Origin: Pantoea vagans
GTDB taxonomy: Bacteria; Pseudomonadota; Gammaproteobacteria; Enterobacterales; Enterobacteriaceae
Direction of reading: 5' to 3'
NCBI RefSeq assembly: GCF_001506165.1
Contig: NZ_CP011427.1
Location: 2,976,001 to 3,040,000, forward strand
Length of the DNA stretch: 64,000 nt
Both the position numbers and the translations under genes were made by a program. Shown one piece after another: positions 10,343 to 21,219 of this stretch. Under the pieces are notes generated by a model, which saw only the letters and a list, made by a program, of their open reading frames with translations, was not told the origin of the DNA and ran no database searches. Each line of letters starts with the position of its first letter. Position 1 is the first letter of the stretch.

Positions 10343-10644
10343 CTTGTTACCTCAAAAAATCACGTGCTCGGTCAACTTCAGACACCACACATTAGTAATG
10401 CGCCGTATCCAACAACCGGGACGGCCTCTGCAGGCAGAACCTAATCCCTGTTACCAGAAGCGTCCCGAAGACATTCCGGAAAAATAGACGCAGCATTATA
10501 GCGGCATCGCTGGAATGAGTCGAGGCTGCAAACTCACCACTTTTTAGCGGTTTTGCTGCTTTTTTGCGCCGCAGATCGCGTTTAGGGGTAATAGATGAAA
10601 AGAAAACGGCCCGCAGGCCGTTTTTGAGAGAGGAAATTCATGAC
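10343..10644. other. tig leader region
   Basis: The 302-bp gap between bolA and tig holds the bolA terminator (10603-10625) at its right end. It also holds a long-range inverted repeat CGGGACG/CGTCCCG (10417-10423 with 10461-10467) that would fold in the tig 5' leader. Nothing else was recognised; the open frame at 10564-10761 is non-coding shadow. Confidence 0.45.
10603..10625 (-). terminator. Rho-independent terminator after bolA
   Basis: A perfect inverted repeat AAAACGGCC/GGCCGTTTT with a CGCA loop has A/T tails on both sides. It lies 20 bp beyond the bolA stop. Confidence 0.85.
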
Positions 10645-10959
10645 TTATGCCAGGGTGCCCGCACCGCGACAATTAGGGGATGCCAGTACAGTATCTTGCA
10701 GTCCATCCCACTCTTTTTGCGTGTAGGTATGCAATGCCAGCGCGTGCACGCTACCTGCTAACTCTTCCGTCAATTCACCATAAATGGCGCGGTGACGTTG
10801 CAGGAAACGCTGACCGGTAAACAGGTCACTGACAATCACCACTTTAAAGTGACTTTCAGAACCGGCGGGCACGTTATGACGGTAGCTCTCATCATGCACT
10901 TCGAGATGTGCAGGTTCGAACGCCTTACGCAGCTTTTCTTCTATTTGTTCGCGAATCAT
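10645..10959 (-). CDS. bolA: Transcriptional regulator / iron-sulfur-linked protein BolA
   Basis: A 104-residue BolA-fold protein with the conserved [21 protein letters not shown] segment, the HRAIYGEL helix and HALALHTYT. BolA affects cell shape and stress-phase gene expression and partners with monothiol glutaredoxin GrxD in iron-sulfur metabolism. The start is ATG at 10959 (MIREQIEEK), 8 bases after GAGGAG; an in-frame GTG three codons upstream overlaps that site and is rejected. It lies directly before tig, as in E. coli, and is divergent from yajG. Confidence 0.95.
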   Translation of the reverse strand: MIREQIEEKLRKAFEPAHLEVHDESYRHNVPAGSESHFKVVIVSDLFTGQRFLQRHRAIYGELTEELAGSVHALALHTYTQKEWDGLQDTVLASPNCRGAGTLA

Positions 10960-11227
10960 TTTTAACACTCCTCAACGGCGAGCGCTGTGCCCCATCTGAT
11001 TAAATATTAGTAGGTTTTTTACCCATTCCGCACAGGGGCAGGAAAAAAAGCTCGTTATGCTGCGCATCTTAACGGGCTCAGCAGGCAGGTCAACCAAGTT
11101 GATTCTCTGTCTGTCTGAAAAAAGCCTTTACAATCAATTTCCACTGGTACGGGGCTTTCATCGCCGTCACGCAATGCTATGATGACCGCAGTTTTGCAAA
11201 CCAACCCATATGCTAACGAGAATGAGT

Positions 11228-11806
11228 ATGTTGAAAAAACTGTTATTCCCTCTGCTGGCTGCTTTCATTTTGGCCGGCTGCGCCAGCAATAATACCACCT
11301 TAAATATCCAACCTAAGATCCAGTTACCACAGCAGGATCCCAGCCTGATGGGTGCCACCATCAGTGTAAACGGTGCCGACCAGCGTTCAGATCAGGCATT
11401 AGCCAAAGTGAACCGCGATGGTCAGTTGGTGACGCTGACGCCTTCGCGCGATCTGCGCTTCCTGCTGCAAGAAGTGCTGGAAAAGCAGATGACTGCGCGC
11501 GGTTATATGATTGGACCAAACGGTGCGGTCGACCTGCAGATTGTCGTCAATGGTCTGTACGCTGATGTGACACAAGGCAACGTGCGCTACAGCATCACCA
11601 CCAAGGCTGATATCTCTATTATTGCTACCGCTAAAAACGGTAACAAGCAGGTGAAAAACTACCGTCAGACCTACAGCGTTGAAGGCGCATTTACCGCCAC
11701 TAACGCGAAAATCACCAATGCGGTTAACTCAACACTGAGTGATGTCATTGCTGATATGGCGCAGGACACCAGCGTTCATAACTTCATTAAACAGAACGCC
11801 CGTTAA
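11228..11806 (+). CDS. yajG: Lipoprotein YajG
   Basis: 192 residues from MLKKLLFPLLAAF. In-frame starts lie 2 and 6 codons upstream, but the short form gives a clean lipoprotein signal with lipobox LAGC, acylated Cys near residue 17. The mature part belongs to the YajG/DUF family with LPQQDPSLMG, VNGADQRSDQALAKV, RDLRFLLQEVLEKQM and a C-terminal DTSVHNFIKQNAR, nearly the same as in E. coli. Residue +2 is Ala, which predicts outer-membrane sorting. Function is not established. It precedes ampG by 53 bp as in E. coli. Confidence 0.93.
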   Translation: MLKKLLFPLLAAFILAGCASNNTTLNIQPKIQLPQQDPSLMGATISVNGADQRSDQALAKVNRDGQLVTLTPSRDLRFLLQEVLEKQMTARGYMIGPNGAVDLQIVVNGLYADVTQGNVRYSITTKADISIIATAKNGNKQVKNYRQTYSVEGAFTATNAKITNAVNSTLSDVIADMAQDTSVHNFIKQNAR

Positions 11807-11821
11807 TTCCTCAGCTATTTT

Positions 11822-11842
11822 GCCCGGTCACTCTGGCCGGGC
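11822..11842 (+). terminator. Weak terminator-like hairpin between yajG and ampG
   Basis: The stem GCCCGG/CCGGGC with a 9-base loop is followed by TTCATTT. It lies 15 bp after the yajG stop and just before ampG. The tail is weak, so it may only attenuate read-through into ampG. Confidence 0.4.
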
Positions 11843-11859
11843 TTCATTTCAGGTTGGTT

Positions 11860-13347
11860 ATGACTTCTCACTATCTACGCATTTTCACCCAACGTAACGC
11901 TGCCGTTTTGCTGTTGCTGGGGTTTGCCTCTGGCCTGCCGCTGGCACTGACAGCCGGTACTTTGCAGGCGTGGATGACCGTAGAGAACGTCGATTTGAAA
12001 ACCATCGGTTTCTTCTCCCTTGTCGGCCAGGCTTATGTCTTTAAGTTCTTGTGGTCGCCGATGATGGATCGCTATACCCCGCCGTTTCTTGGACGTCGCC
12101 GTGGCTGGCTTTTGCTGACGCAGGTGGCGCTGATCGCGGGCATCGTTGCGATGGGCTTTATGCAACCTTCGCGTGATCTTACTCTGCTGGCCGCCTTAGC
12201 GGTGCTGGTGGCATTTTGCTCCGCCTCACAGGACATTGTTTTTGATGCCTGGAAAACCGACGTGCTGCCTCCCGAAGAGCGTGGCAGCGGCGCAGCGATT
12301 ACTGTTCTGGGCTATCGCCTGGCGATGTTGATTTCCGGTGGCCTGGCGCTATGGATGGCGGATCGCTATCTCGGCTGGCAAGCCACCTACTGGTTAATGG
12401 CACTCCTGATGCTGCCCGGTCTGATCGCGACTCTTCTGGCGAAAGAGCCAGAGGTCCCTGCGCGTGAGCCTCATTCACTGCGCCAGGCCGTGACCTTCCC
12501 ACTAAAAGATTTCTTTCTGCGCAATAACGCCTGGCTGCTGATTACTTTAATCATCCTTTATAAGCTGGGTGATGCCTTTGCCGCGTCACTCACTACCACG
12601 TTCCTGATTCGCGGCGTCGGCTTTAGCGCGGGTGATGTCGGCTTGGTCAACAAAACCCTCGGCCTGCTGGCGACGATTGTCGGCGCGCTCTACGGCGGTG
12701 TACTGATGCAACGCCTGACGCTGTTCCGGGCGCTGATGATTTTCGGCATTCTACAAGCCGTCTCCAACTTTGCGTATTGGCTGCTGGCTGTCACGCCACC
12801 ACATTTATGGAGTATGGCGAGCGCGGTGTTTATCGAAAATCTGTGCGGTGGCATGGGCACGGCCGCCTTCGTGGCGCTATTAATGACGCTGTGCAACAAG
12901 TCCTTCTCCGCTACACAGTTCGCCTTACTCTCCGCACTTTCTGCGGTTGGCCGCGTCTACGTAGGCCCAGCCGCAGGCTGGCTGGTGGAATTATGGGGCT
13001 GGCCGACCTTCTATGCGTTCACCGTGTTTGCGGGTGTACCGGGCCTGCTGCTGCTGTGGGTCTGCCGTGGCACGTTACAAGCCATACAGCAAAACGGGGA
13101 ATTTGTGATGCGCAGCCTCTGGCCGCAAGGCTATCGTTGGACAGTGCGCCTGTTCAGCGCGGGTTGTGGCTTACTGGTGCTCTGGCTGCTGGCTTTAGCG
13201 CTTAACGCCTCAGGTGTCTGGCATCTGGGAGAAGCCCTGACGCCGCTGTTTGAGGCAGGTATGGCTGTCGCGCTGGTTGCGGTAGCCTTGGGTGTCACAC
13301 TGGATTGTCTGGCGTTGAGAAAAACGTCAGCACGCAATCTGAGTTAA
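11860..13347 (+). CDS. ampG: Muropeptide permease AmpG
   Basis: A 495-residue major-facilitator membrane protein (E. coli 491) with about 14 hydrophobic segments. The N-terminal half carries the family stretch GFASGLPLALTAGTLQAWMTVENVDLKTIG and the MDRYTPPFLGRRRGW loop after helix 2. It imports GlcNAc-anhydro-MurNAc peptides from the periplasm for cell-wall recycling, which also feeds the inducer signal of AmpC beta-lactamases. The start MTSHYLRIF at 11860 is preferred over an in-frame TTG two codons earlier. It lies downstream of yajG, its usual neighbour. Confidence 0.96.
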   Translation: MTSHYLRIFTQRNAAVLLLLGFASGLPLALTAGTLQAWMTVENVDLKTIGFFSLVGQAYVFKFLWSPMMDRYTPPFLGRRRGWLLLTQVALIAGIVAMGFMQPSRDLTLLAALAVLVAFCSASQDIVFDAWKTDVLPPEERGSGAAITVLGYRLAMLISGGLALWMADRYLGWQATYWLMALLMLPGLIATLLAKEPEVPAREPHSLRQAVTFPLKDFFLRNNAWLLITLIILYKLGDAFAASLTTTFLIRGVGFSAGDVGLVNKTLGLLATIVGALYGGVLMQRLTLFRALMIFGILQAVSNFAYWLLAVTPPHLWSMASAVFIENLCGGMGTAAFVALLMTLCNKSFSATQFALLSALSAVGRVYVGPAAGWLVELWGWPTFYAFTVFAGVPGLLLLWVCRGTLQAIQQNGEFVMRSLWPQGYRWTVRLFSAGCGLLVLWLLALALNASGVWHLGEALTPLFEAGMAVALVAVALGVTLDCLALRKTSARNLS

Positions 13348-13786
13348 GTGATCCTAATTTGCCAGCGCCTAAATATTTGGTTAAAAATTAACAACGAACT
13401 TATTTTAACGAATAGCATTTTTTTCATCGCGAAAAAGAAACATTAATTTAACAACCTCGGGAAATATTAAAATCCGGTGCGCAATTACTTTGTAGTAAAC
13501 ACGTCACCCAAATGATGCATAATTGTTAAATAAGTGGGCATAAAAAGTACGGTTTATGCTTTCCCTGTTTTTTCTGCGGTTTCTGTCATCTGTTTTTGTT
13601 ATATTGACGCCAACTGCTTGTCGCAGTTAATAATTTGTCACCCCCCGCAACATCTGTGACACCCTTAGCAAAAGGTGTCAACAGCCTTCTGACACATCCT
13701 TAAGCTGGTTTACACTGCATAAACCTTCCCGTAAAATGCGCGCACACTTAAACGACAATAGAGCCCTTTGTCATTGAGGTCGTTAA
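13348..13786. other. cyo upstream regulatory region (439 bp)
   Basis: AT-rich sequence between ampG and cyoA with no credible open frame. Several TTAA/GTTAAAT tracts (for example near 13380-13460 and 13520) could bind ArcA, FNR or Fur, which are known regulators of cyo in E. coli; I could not pin individual sites. A strong promoter lies near its right end. Confidence 0.55.
13709..13737 (+). promoter_or_regulatory. Sigma-70 promoter of the cyo operon
   Basis: TTTACA and TAAAAT are separated by exactly 17 bases, and the -10 box ends 49 bp before the cyoA start. The surrounding AAACCTTCCCGTAAAATG block resembles the E. coli cyoA promoter as I remember it. Confidence 0.85.
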
Positions 13787-14713
13787 ATGAGACTCAGGAA
13801 ATACAATAAAAGTTTGGGGATTTTGTCATTAATTGCAGGCGCTGTATTACTCAGTGGCTGCGATAGTGCGTTGTTAAATCCCAAAGGACAGATTGCACTG
13901 GAGCAACGTTCGTTGATTCTGACAGCTTTCGGCTTGATGATGATCGTAGTTATCCCGGCAGTCTTCATGGCGGTATTCTTTGCCTGGAAATATCGGGCAA
14001 CAAATACTAATGCAACATATAGCCCTAACTGGTCACACTCTAATAAAGTGGAAGCCGTGGTCTGGACCATCCCGATCCTGATCATCATCTTCCTCGGTGT
14101 GCTAACCTGGAAATCGACTCACGCTTTAGAGCCAAGCAAACCGCTGGTCTCTGATGTGAAGCCGGTTGAAATTGATGTTGTCGCGCTGGACTGGAAATGG
14201 CTGTTTATCTACCCAGAACAGGGTATTGCGACGGTTAACCAGATTGCCTTCCCGGCAAACACTCCGGTTAACTTCAAGATCACCTCCAACTCCGTAATGA
14301 ACTCCTTCTTTATTCCTACGCTCGGTAGCCAGATCTACGCCATGGCGGGCATGCAGACTAAACTGCACCTGATCGCCAATGAGCCAGGAACATTTGACGG
14401 TATCTCTGCGAACTTCAGCGGTCGCGGTTTCTCTGGCATGAAATTCAAAGCCATTGCAACCAAAGACGATGCGGAATTCCAGCAGTGGGTGGCTAAAGTT
14501 AAAGCAGCACCTAACGCGCTGACTACCATGGATGATTTCGAGAAACTGGCTGCGCCAAGCGAAAATCACCCAGTGGAATATTTCTCTACTGCGAATCCAG
14601 AACTGTTCAAGCAGGTTATTGATAAGTTCATGATGAGCCACGGGAAAATGGACATGTCAGAGCACAAAGGCATGGACATGAATCACGCCGCTGCTGCGGG
14701 AGCCGAGGAATAA
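13787..14713 (+). CDS. cyoA: Cytochrome bo3 ubiquinol oxidase subunit II (CyoA)
   Basis: A 308-residue lipoprotein. The signal peptide ends in lipobox LSGC (Cys near residue 25), followed by two membrane helices (about 45-70 and 90-110) and a periplasmic cupredoxin-like domain that lacks the CuA cysteines, as expected for a quinol oxidase. The C-terminus is Met/His-rich ([21 protein letters not shown]), a common variable tail. First gene of cyoABCDE, with GAGG 7 bases before the ATG and a clear promoter upstream. Part of the aerobic terminal oxidase in the inner membrane. Confidence 0.98.
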   Translation: MRLRKYNKSLGILSLIAGAVLLSGCDSALLNPKGQIALEQRSLILTAFGLMMIVVIPAVFMAVFFAWKYRATNTNATYSPNWSHSNKVEAVVWTIPILIIIFLGVLTWKSTHALEPSKPLVSDVKPVEIDVVALDWKWLFIYPEQGIATVNQIAFPANTPVNFKITSNSVMNSFFIPTLGSQIYAMAGMQTKLHLIANEPGTFDGISANFSGRGFSGMKFKAIATKDDAEFQQWVAKVKAAPNALTTMDDFEKLAAPSENHPVEYFSTANPELFKQVIDKFMMSHGKMDMSEHKGMDMNHAAAAGAEE

Positions 14714-14717
14714 TACG

Positions 14718-16700
14718 ATGTTCGGAAAATTAACACTGGATGCAGTGCCCTACCACGAACCCATTATCGTGGTTACGGTTGCCGCAATCATCTTAGGTGG
14801 TCTGGCACTGGTTGCCGCGATTACTTACTTTGGTAAGTGGCAATACCTGTGGTCAGAATGGTTTACCTCTATTGACCACAAAAAACTGGGTATCATGTAC
14901 ATCATCATGGCTTTCGTCATGCTGCTGCGCGGCTTTGCCGATGCGGTAATGATGCGTACCCAACAAGTCATGGCTTCCGCAGGTGAAGCCGGCATCTTAC
15001 CACCGCACCACTACGACCAGATCTTCACCGCTCACGGCGTGATCATGATCTTCTTCGTAGCGATGCCTTTCGTGGTAGGTCTGATGAACATCGCGGTACC
15101 GCTGCAAATCGGTGCACGTGACGTTGCCTTCCCGTTCCTGAACAACCTGAGCTTCTGGTTTACCGCGATCGGTGTGATCCTGGTGAACATTTCTCTGGGT
15201 GTGGGCGAGTTCGCACAGACCGGCTGGCTGGCTTATCCGCCACTTTCGGGCGCGGAATACAGTCCTGGCGTCGGGGTCGATTACTGGATCTGGAGTCTCC
15301 AGCTTTCCGGTATCGGTACGACACTGACCGGTATCAACTTCTTCGTGACCATTCTGAAGATGCGTGCACCGGGCATGGACCTGTTCAAAATGCCTGTATT
15401 CACCTGGGCATCACTGTGTACTAACGTCCTGATCATCGCTGCGTTCCCGGTACTGACCGTTACGCTGGCACTGTTGACACTTGACCGTTACCTCGGCTTC
15501 CATTTCTTCACCAATGAAATGGGCGGTAACATGATGATGTACGTCAACCTGATTTGGGTCTGGGGTCACCCGGAAGTATACATCCTGGTTCTGCCGGTCT
15601 TCGGTGTGTTCGCGGAAGTCACTGCGACCTTCTCGAAAAAGCGTCTGTTTGGTTACACCTCTCTGGTGTGGGCGACCATCGCCATTACCGTTCTGTCGTT
15701 CATCGTTTGGCTGCACCACTTCTTCACCATGGGTGCCGGTGCGAACGTTAACGCCTTCTTCGGTATCATGACGATGATCATCGCGATTCCGACCGGCGTG
15801 AAAATCTTCAACTGGCTGTTCACCATGTATCAGGGTCGCGTTGAGTTCCACTCAGCGATGCTGTGGACCATCGGCTTCCTGGTCACCTTCTCTATCGGTG
15901 GTATGACAGGTGTTCTGCTGGCGGTTCCAGGTGCAGACTTCATTCTGCATAACAGCCTGTTCCTGATTGCTCACTTCCATAACGTCATTATCGGTGGTGT
16001 GGTGTTCGGTTGTATGGCAGGTGTGACCTACTGGTTCCCGAAAGCATTCGGCTTCACCCTGAACGAAAAATGGGGTATCCGCGCCTTCTGGTTCTGGATC
16101 ATCGGTTTCTTCGTTGCCTTCATGCCGCTGTACGCGCTGGGCTTCATGGGTATGACTCGTCGTATCAGCCAGGACATCGATCCTCAGTTCCACTCACTGC
16201 TGGTGGTTGCAGCAGGCGGTGCGGCACTGATTGCATGCGGTATCCTGTGCCAGATTACCCAGTTCTACGTTTCTGTGCGTGACCGCGACCAGAACCGCGA
16301 TCTGACCGGTGACCCGTGGGGCGGTCGTACGCTGGAGTGGGCAACCTCTTCACCGCCACCGTTCTACAACTTTGCTGTTATCCCTCATATCCACGAGCGT
16401 GATGCGTTCTGGGAAATGAAAGAAAAAGGCGAAGCCTACAAGCAACCAGAAAAATATGAAGAAATTCATATGCCGAAAAACAGCGGCGCAGCCCTGATTA
16501 TCGCAGCATTCATGACCGTATTTGGTTTCGCGATGATCTGGCACATCTGGTGGCTGGCTGGCCTTACCTTCCTGGCCACAATTGTGACCTGGATTGTGAA
16601 GAGCTTCGATGAAGACGTGGATTACTACGTTCCGGTTGCTGAAGTTGAGCAAATCGAGAAGAAGCACTTTGACGAAATCAGCAAAGCAGGTCTGAAATAA
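14718..16700 (+). CDS. cyoB: Cytochrome bo3 ubiquinol oxidase subunit I (CyoB)
   Basis: The 660-residue (E. coli 663) catalytic heme-copper oxidase subunit with about 15 membrane helices. Visible hallmarks: [16 protein letters not shown] (low-spin heme His in helix II), [17 protein letters not shown] (CuB His and the cross-linked Tyr), HHFFTMG (two CuB His) and [16 protein letters not shown] (heme ligands in helix X). It reduces O2 to water with ubiquinol and pumps protons. It starts 4 bp after cyoA, and its stop overlaps the cyoC start by one base. Confidence 0.99.
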   Translation: MFGKLTLDAVPYHEPIIVVTVAAIILGGLALVAAITYFGKWQYLWSEWFTSIDHKKLGIMYIIMAFVMLLRGFADAVMMRTQQVMASAGEAGILPPHHYDQIFTAHGVIMIFFVAMPFVVGLMNIAVPLQIGARDVAFPFLNNLSFWFTAIGVILVNISLGVGEFAQTGWLAYPPLSGAEYSPGVGVDYWIWSLQLSGIGTTLTGINFFVTILKMRAPGMDLFKMPVFTWASLCTNVLIIAAFPVLTVTLALLTLDRYLGFHFFTNEMGGNMMMYVNLIWVWGHPEVYILVLPVFGVFAEVTATFSKKRLFGYTSLVWATIAITVLSFIVWLHHFFTMGAGANVNAFFGIMTMIIAIPTGVKIFNWLFTMYQGRVEFHSAMLWTIGFLVTFSIGGMTGVLLAVPGADFILHNSLFLIAHFHNVIIGGVVFGCMAGVTYWFPKAFGFTLNEKWGIRAFWFWIIGFFVAFMPLYALGFMGMTRRISQDIDPQFHSLLVVAAGGAALIACGILCQITQFYVSVRDRDQNRDLTGDPWGGRTLEWATSSPPPFYNFAVIPHIHERDAFWEMKEKGEAYKQPEKYEEIHMPKNSGAALIIAAFMTVFGFAMIWHIWWLAGLTFLATIVTWIVKSFDEDVDYYVPVAEVEQIEKKHFDEISKAGLK

Positions 16701-17314
16701 TGTCAACTGAAACTGCAAAACACCACCACGACGCTCATGCGGAGCATGGGCATCACGATGCAGGAGCCAATAAAGTCTTTGGCTTCTGGATCTACCTGAT
16801 GAGTGACTGCATTATCTTCGCAACCCTGTTTGCGACCTATGCAGTTATGGTCAATAACACTGCCGGTGGCCCGGCAGGTAAAGACATCTTTGAACTGCCG
16901 TTTGTGCTGGTTGAAACCGCGCTGCTGCTGCTCAGCTCCATTACTTATGGAATGGCAGTGATTGCGATGAACAACCAGAACAAGGGTTCGGTCATCAGCT
17001 GGTTGGCATTGACCTTCCTGTTCGGTGCCGGATTCATCGGTATGGAAATCTATGAATTCCATCACCTGATTCTGGAAGGCTTTGGTCCTGACCGCAGTGG
17101 CTTCTTGTCAGCGTTCTTCACGCTGGTCGGTACCCACGGTCTGCACGTGACCTCTGGCCTGATCTGGATGGCAGTGATGATGTTCCAGATCTCTAAACGT
17201 GGTCTGACTGCAACCAACCGCACCCGTATCATGTGCCTGAGCTTGTTCTGGCACTTCCTGGATGTGGTGTGGATTTGCGTATTCACCGTTGTCTATCTGA
17301 TGGGAGCCATGTAA
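16700..17314 (+). CDS. cyoC: Cytochrome bo3 ubiquinol oxidase subunit III (CyoC)
   Basis: 204 residues with five hydrophobic segments, matching the quinol-oxidase type of subunit III. The His-rich N-terminus ([15 protein letters not shown]) is typical of CyoC. Conserved [23 protein letters not shown] and [14 protein letters not shown] are present. It stabilises subunit I in the complex. Its ATG overlaps the cyoB stop and its TAA overlaps the cyoD ATG, indicating translational coupling. Confidence 0.98.
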   Translation: MSTETAKHHHDAHAEHGHHDAGANKVFGFWIYLMSDCIIFATLFATYAVMVNNTAGGPAGKDIFELPFVLVETALLLLSSITYGMAVIAMNNQNKGSVISWLALTFLFGAGFIGMEIYEFHHLILEGFGPDRSGFLSAFFTLVGTHGLHVTSGLIWMAVMMFQISKRGLTATNRTRIMCLSLFWHFLDVVWICVFTVVYLMGAM

Positions 17315-17643
17315 TGAGTCATTCAGTTAACGAACATGGCGCTTCTCACGGTAGCGTGAAGTCCTACATGATCGGCTTCATCCTCTCTATCATCCTGACC
17401 GGTATTCCGTTCTGGATGGTAATGGATGGCGGCGCATCACACGGCACAATTCTGGGTGTGGTTCTGGTGTGTGCAGTGGTTCAGGTGCTGGTGCACCTGG
17501 TCTACTTCCTGCACTTAGACAGCAAGTCAGAAGGTGGCTGGAACATGGTGGCGATTGTCTTCTCAGCACTCATTATATTGATTGTTGTCGTCGGCTCACT
17601 GTGGATCATGTGGAACCTCAACTACAACATGATGGCCGACTAA
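17314..17643 (+). CDS. cyoD: Cytochrome bo3 ubiquinol oxidase subunit IV (CyoD)
   Basis: 109 residues, the same as E. coli CyoD, with three membrane helices and the family motif [13 protein letters not shown]. The start is ATG at 17314, overlapping the cyoC stop by one base; an open frame further upstream in this phase lies inside cyoC and is not used. This small subunit assists copper and heme assembly in the oxidase. Confidence 0.97.
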   Translation: MSHSVNEHGASHGSVKSYMIGFILSIILTGIPFWMVMDGGASHGTILGVVLVCAVVQVLVHLVYFLHLDSKSEGGWNMVAIVFSALIILIVVVGSLWIMWNLNYNMMAD

Positions 17644-17656
17644 AGAGTCACACGTA

Positions 17657-18544
17657 ATGATTAAGCAATACCTGCAAGTAACAAAACCAGGAATTATTTT
17701 CGGCAATTTAATTTCTGTGATCGGTGGATTCCTGCTGGCCTCCAAGGGCAGCATTGATTACACCCTGTTTCTCTATTCGCTGGTGGGCGTATCACTGGTT
17801 GTCGCATCAGGTTGTGTCTTCAACAACGTGATTGACCGTGATATCGACATCAAGATGGAGAGAACGCGGAACCGTGTTCTGGTCAAAGGCCTGATCTCGG
17901 CGAAAGTAAGCCTGGTTTATGCAACCGCATTGGGTATTGCTGGCTTTGCGCTGCTGTATTTCGGTGCTAATCCGCTGGCCATGTGGCTGGCGGTGATGGG
18001 CTTCGTGGTGTACGTCGGCATTTACAGCCTCTACATGAAGCGTAATTCCGTCTACGGCACACTGATTGGTAGCCTTTCTGGCGCAGCGCCGCCAGTGATT
18101 GGCTACTGCGCAGTCACCAACCAGTTTGATGCTGGCGCCTTGATCTTACTGGCTATCTTTAGCCTGTGGCAGATGCCGCACTCGTACGCGATTGCGATCT
18201 TCCGCTTCAAAGATTATCAGGCTGCCAACATTCCGGTTCTGCCGGTGGTGAAAGGCATTTCGGTCGCTAAAAATCATATTACGCTGTATATCCTGGCGTT
18301 TATGATTGCGACCCTGATGCTGACACTTGGCGGTTATGCCGGCTACAAGTATCTGGTGGTTGCTGCGGCAGTGAGCGTATGGTGGCTTGGCATGGCACTT
18401 TCAGGATACAAAACCTCAAACGATAAAGTTTGGGCGCGTAAACTGTTCGTGTTCTCTATTGTCGCTATCACTGCACTGAGCGTGATGATGTCGGTTGATT
18501 TCATGACACCGGCCTCAAAAGACTTACTGACGTACGTCTGGTAA
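17657..18544 (+). CDS. cyoE: Protoheme IX farnesyltransferase (heme O synthase)
   Basis: A 295-residue UbiA-superfamily prenyltransferase (E. coli 296) with about nine membrane helices. It has the Asp-rich [18 protein letters not shown] motif for prenyl-diphosphate binding and a second polar loop ([17 protein letters not shown]). It attaches the farnesyl group to heme B to make heme O for CyoB. Last gene of the operon, 13 bp after cyoD and followed by a strong terminator. Confidence 0.98.
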   Translation: MIKQYLQVTKPGIIFGNLISVIGGFLLASKGSIDYTLFLYSLVGVSLVVASGCVFNNVIDRDIDIKMERTRNRVLVKGLISAKVSLVYATALGIAGFALLYFGANPLAMWLAVMGFVVYVGIYSLYMKRNSVYGTLIGSLSGAAPPVIGYCAVTNQFDAGALILLAIFSLWQMPHSYAIAIFRFKDYQAANIPVLPVVKGISVAKNHITLYILAFMIATLMLTLGGYAGYKYLVVAAAVSVWWLGMALSGYKTSNDKVWARKLFVFSIVAITALSVMMSVDFMTPASKDLLTYVW

Positions 18545-18563
18545 TACAGCTCCGCAAATCCAG

Positions 18564-18594
18564 AAAGGGCGCGAATTTCGCGCCCTTTCTTTTT
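18564..18594 (+). terminator. Rho-independent terminator of the cyo operon
   Basis: The stem AAAGGGCGCGA/TCGCGCCCTTT is followed by CTTTTT, 19 bp after the cyoE stop. Confidence 0.92.
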
Positions 18595-18674
18595 GTTACC
18601 ACTGCTTAAGAACAAATGTTTTACCCGCCCTACCCTGCTGCCTAAAATGGGCGCAGCTTAATTTTGAGGTAAAC

Positions 18675-20039
18675 ATGAACGACAATAAAATGACGCCAGT
18701 AGAGCTTCGGGCTACATGGGGTTTAGGTACAGTATTTTCCCTGCGCATGTTGGGGATGTTTATGGTCCTGCCAGTACTCACCACCTATGGCATGGCGTTG
18801 CAGGGAGCCAGTGAAACCTTAATTGGTCTGGCAATTGGTATCTATGGTCTGGCACAAGCCGTGTTTCAGATTCCGTTTGGTCTGCTCTCCGATCGTGTCG
18901 GCCGTAAGCCGCTCATCGTTGGCGGATTACTGCTCTTTGTTCTCGGTAGCGTCATTGCTGCCATGACCACCTCCATCTGGGGAGTGATTCTTGGCCGTGC
19001 GCTGCAAGGCTCAGGCGCGATTGCCGCGGCTGTCATGGCGTTGCTTTCCGACCTTACCCGTGAGCAGAACCGCACCAAAGCGATGGCGTTTATCGGTATC
19101 AGCTTCGGCGTGACCTTTGCTATTGCAATGGTTGTCGGCCCGATCGTCACCCATGCGCTGGGCTTACATGCGTTGTTCTGGATGATTGCCATCCTTGCCA
19201 CACTCGGCATCGTGATTACGCTGCTGGTGGTGCCCAATGCGCCAAATCACGTATTGAACCGTGAATCAGGCATGGTCAAAGGCAGCATCCGCGCGGTACT
19301 CGCCAATCCAAAGCTTCTAAAGCTGAACATCGGCATTCTCTGCCTGCACATTTTGCTGATGTCGAGCTTTGTCGCCCTGCCGGGTCAGTTTGAGCAAGCC
19401 GGCCTTCCGGCTTCTGAGCACTGGAAAATTTATCTGGTGACGATGCTGGTGGCGTTTGTGGCTGTGGTGCCCTTCATAATTTATGCCGAAGTCAAACGCC
19501 GCATGAAACGTGTGTTTGTCGGCTGTGTTGCCATGATCCTGATCGCGGAAATTGTACTCTGGGGTGCAGAGGGTCATTTCTGGACGCTGGTGATTGGCGT
19601 ACAGCTGTTCTTCCTTGCCTTTAATCTGATGGAAGCGATTCTGCCCTCTCTGATCAGTAAAGAGTCACCGCCAGGCTATAAAGGGACCGCGATGGGGATT
19701 TACTCCACCAGCCAGTTTATTGGTGTGGCGATTGGCGGCAGCATGGGCGGCTGGATCTTTGGCCACTTTGATGCGCAGACGGTATTTCTGGTGGGTGCGA
19801 TTGTGGCAGCAGCGTGGCTGTTTGTGGCGATGTCGATGCAGGAGCCACCCTATGTCAGCAGTCTGCGTATGGTGTTAAGTGATAACGTGTTAGCAGTCCC
19901 TAACCTGGAGAAGCGTCTGAAAGCACAACCGGGGGTTTCTTCGGTGTTTATCGTGCCGGAAGAGAAGAGCGCGTACATCAAAATAGACAGTAAAGTGACG
20001 AGCCGCGTCGAAATCGAAGCGCTGCTCGCCAGCTGTTAA
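18675..20039 (+). CDS. yajR: Major-facilitator transporter YajR
   Basis: 454 residues, the same as E. coli YajR. Twelve hydrophobic helices carry the MFS loop 2-3 motif GLLSDRVGRKPLIVGG and the motif C region GAIAAAVMALLSDLTREQNRTKAMAFIG. A C-terminal soluble domain of about 67 residues (from about 388) is the YAM domain, ferredoxin-like, characteristic of this family. The substrate is unknown; the fold is that of a proton-driven drug/efflux transporter. Single gene after the cyo terminator, followed by a palindromic repeat that may end its transcript. Confidence 0.95.
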   Translation: MNDNKMTPVELRATWGLGTVFSLRMLGMFMVLPVLTTYGMALQGASETLIGLAIGIYGLAQAVFQIPFGLLSDRVGRKPLIVGGLLLFVLGSVIAAMTTSIWGVILGRALQGSGAIAAAVMALLSDLTREQNRTKAMAFIGISFGVTFAIAMVVGPIVTHALGLHALFWMIAILATLGIVITLLVVPNAPNHVLNRESGMVKGSIRAVLANPKLLKLNIGILCLHILLMSSFVALPGQFEQAGLPASEHWKIYLVTMLVAFVAVVPFIIYAEVKRRMKRVFVGCVAMILIAEIVLWGAEGHFWTLVIGVQLFFLAFNLMEAILPSLISKESPPGYKGTAMGIYSTSQFIGVAIGGSMGGWIFGHFDAQTVFLVGAIVAAAWLFVAMSMQEPPYVSSLRMVLSDNVLAVPNLEKRLKAQPGVSSVFIVPEEKSAYIKIDSKVTSRVEIEALLASC

Positions 20040-20053
20040 TTCGCGATAAAACA

Positions 20054-20101
20054 AACCGAAGCGGCGCAATTTATTACGCGATAAATCGCGCCGCTTCGGT
20101 T
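20054..20101. repeat. Palindromic 'agcggcgc' repeat after yajR
   Basis: A perfect 14-bp inverted repeat (AACCGAAGCGGCGC and its complement) encloses AATTTATTACGCGATAAAT, between convergent yajR and adhP. It belongs to the dispersed family also seen at 26936, 32782, 62128 and 63770. It may serve as a bidirectional terminator here, as no other is visible. Confidence 0.75.
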
Positions 20102-20148
20102 AAATGGCATCACGATAGCGACATCGGGATGCCAGAGCATGCCAATCC

Positions 20149-21189
20149 TTACAACGACATATCCACCACAATACGTCCTTCAATCTTGCCAGCGTGCATA
20201 CGAGCAAAGATATCGTTGATATTGACCAGTGGTTCGACCGCGACGTTCGCTTTCACCTTATGACGACCCGCGAAATCCAACGCTTCCTGCAAATCTTTAC
20301 GCGTGCCAACAATTGAACCACGCACTGTAATACCATCCAGCACCATATCGAAGATCGACAGGTCGAATTTACCCGGTGGCAGACCATTCAGCACCATGGT
20401 CCCGCCGCGACGCATGGTACCAATCGCTTGTTCGAAGGCCTTAGGCGAAACCGCCGTTACCAGCACGCCGTGTGCGCCGCCAAAACTTTCCTGGAACACT
20501 TTCGCAGGATCAACGTTCTTCGCATTGGCCACCACGCTGGCACCCAAGCGCTTAGCAAACGCCAGCTTCTCATCGTCGATATCAACCGCAGCGACATTCA
20601 GCCCCATCGCCACCGCGTACTGCACCGCCATATGCCCTAAGCCACCGATGCCCGATACCACTACCCAATCACCCGGTTTGGTGTCGGTCATTTTCAGGCC
20701 TTTGTAAACCGTCACACCGGCGCAGAGAATGGGCGCGATTTCGTTGTAATCGATATTTTCCGGGATAATGCCAACGTAGTTAGCATCTGCCAGGCAGTAT
20801 TCCGCGAAGCTGCCGTTCACTGAATAACCCGCGTTCTGCTGCGATAAACACAGCGTTTCCCAACTATCAAGACAGTGCTCACAGTGGCCACAAGCTGAAT
20901 ACAGCCATGGCACGCCCACTCGGTCGCCCAGTTTGAGATGTTTCACGCCCTCACCCAGCGCCACCACCTGGCCGACACCTTCGTGGCCCGGAATGAAAGG
21001 TGGGTTGGGCTTGATGGGCCAGTCACCCTCTGCAGCATGCAGGTCGGTATGGCACACGCCGGTAGCAGCGATTTTCACCAAAATCTGGCCCGGCCCGACT
21101 TGTGGAACCGGCACTTGTTCAATCACTAACGGCTCGCCGAAGGCTTTGACGACAGCAGCTTTCATGGTGGTTTTGATTTGCATATTCAT
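20149..21189 (-). CDS. adhP: Zinc-dependent alcohol dehydrogenase, AdhP type
   Basis: A 346-residue medium-chain dehydrogenase. Catalytic-zinc ligands: Cys46 (GVCHTDLH), His69-Glu70 (GHEGVG) and Cys156. The structural-zinc loop has four cysteines at about 100, 103, 106 and 114 ([15 protein letters not shown]). The NAD-binding Rossmann motif GIGGLG is at about 180. By family it interconverts primary alcohols such as ethanol and aldehydes with NAD. GGAG lies 8 bases before the ATG. It sits 30 bp downstream of an aldehyde dehydrogenase in the same direction, so the pair forms an alcohol-to-acid oxidation route, probably under a sigma-54 promoter. Confidence 0.88.
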   Translation of the reverse strand: MNMQIKTTMKAAVVKAFGEPLVIEQVPVPQVGPGQILVKIAATGVCHTDLHAAEGDWPIKPNPPFIPGHEGVGQVVALGEGVKHLKLGDRVGVPWLYSACGHCEHCLDSWETLCLSQQNAGYSVNGSFAEYCLADANYVGIIPENIDYNEIAPILCAGVTVYKGLKMTDTKPGDWVVVSGIGGLGHMAVQYAVAMGLNVAAVDIDDEKLAFAKRLGASVVANAKNVDPAKVFQESFGGAHGVLVTAVSPKAFEQAIGTMRRGGTMVLNGLPPGKFDLSIFDMVLDGITVRGSIVGTRKDLQEALDFAGRHKVKANVAVEPLVNINDIFARMHAGKIEGRIVVDMSL

Positions 21190-21219
21190 CGTTCTCTCTC
21201 CATTTGATCGGATGCGGAC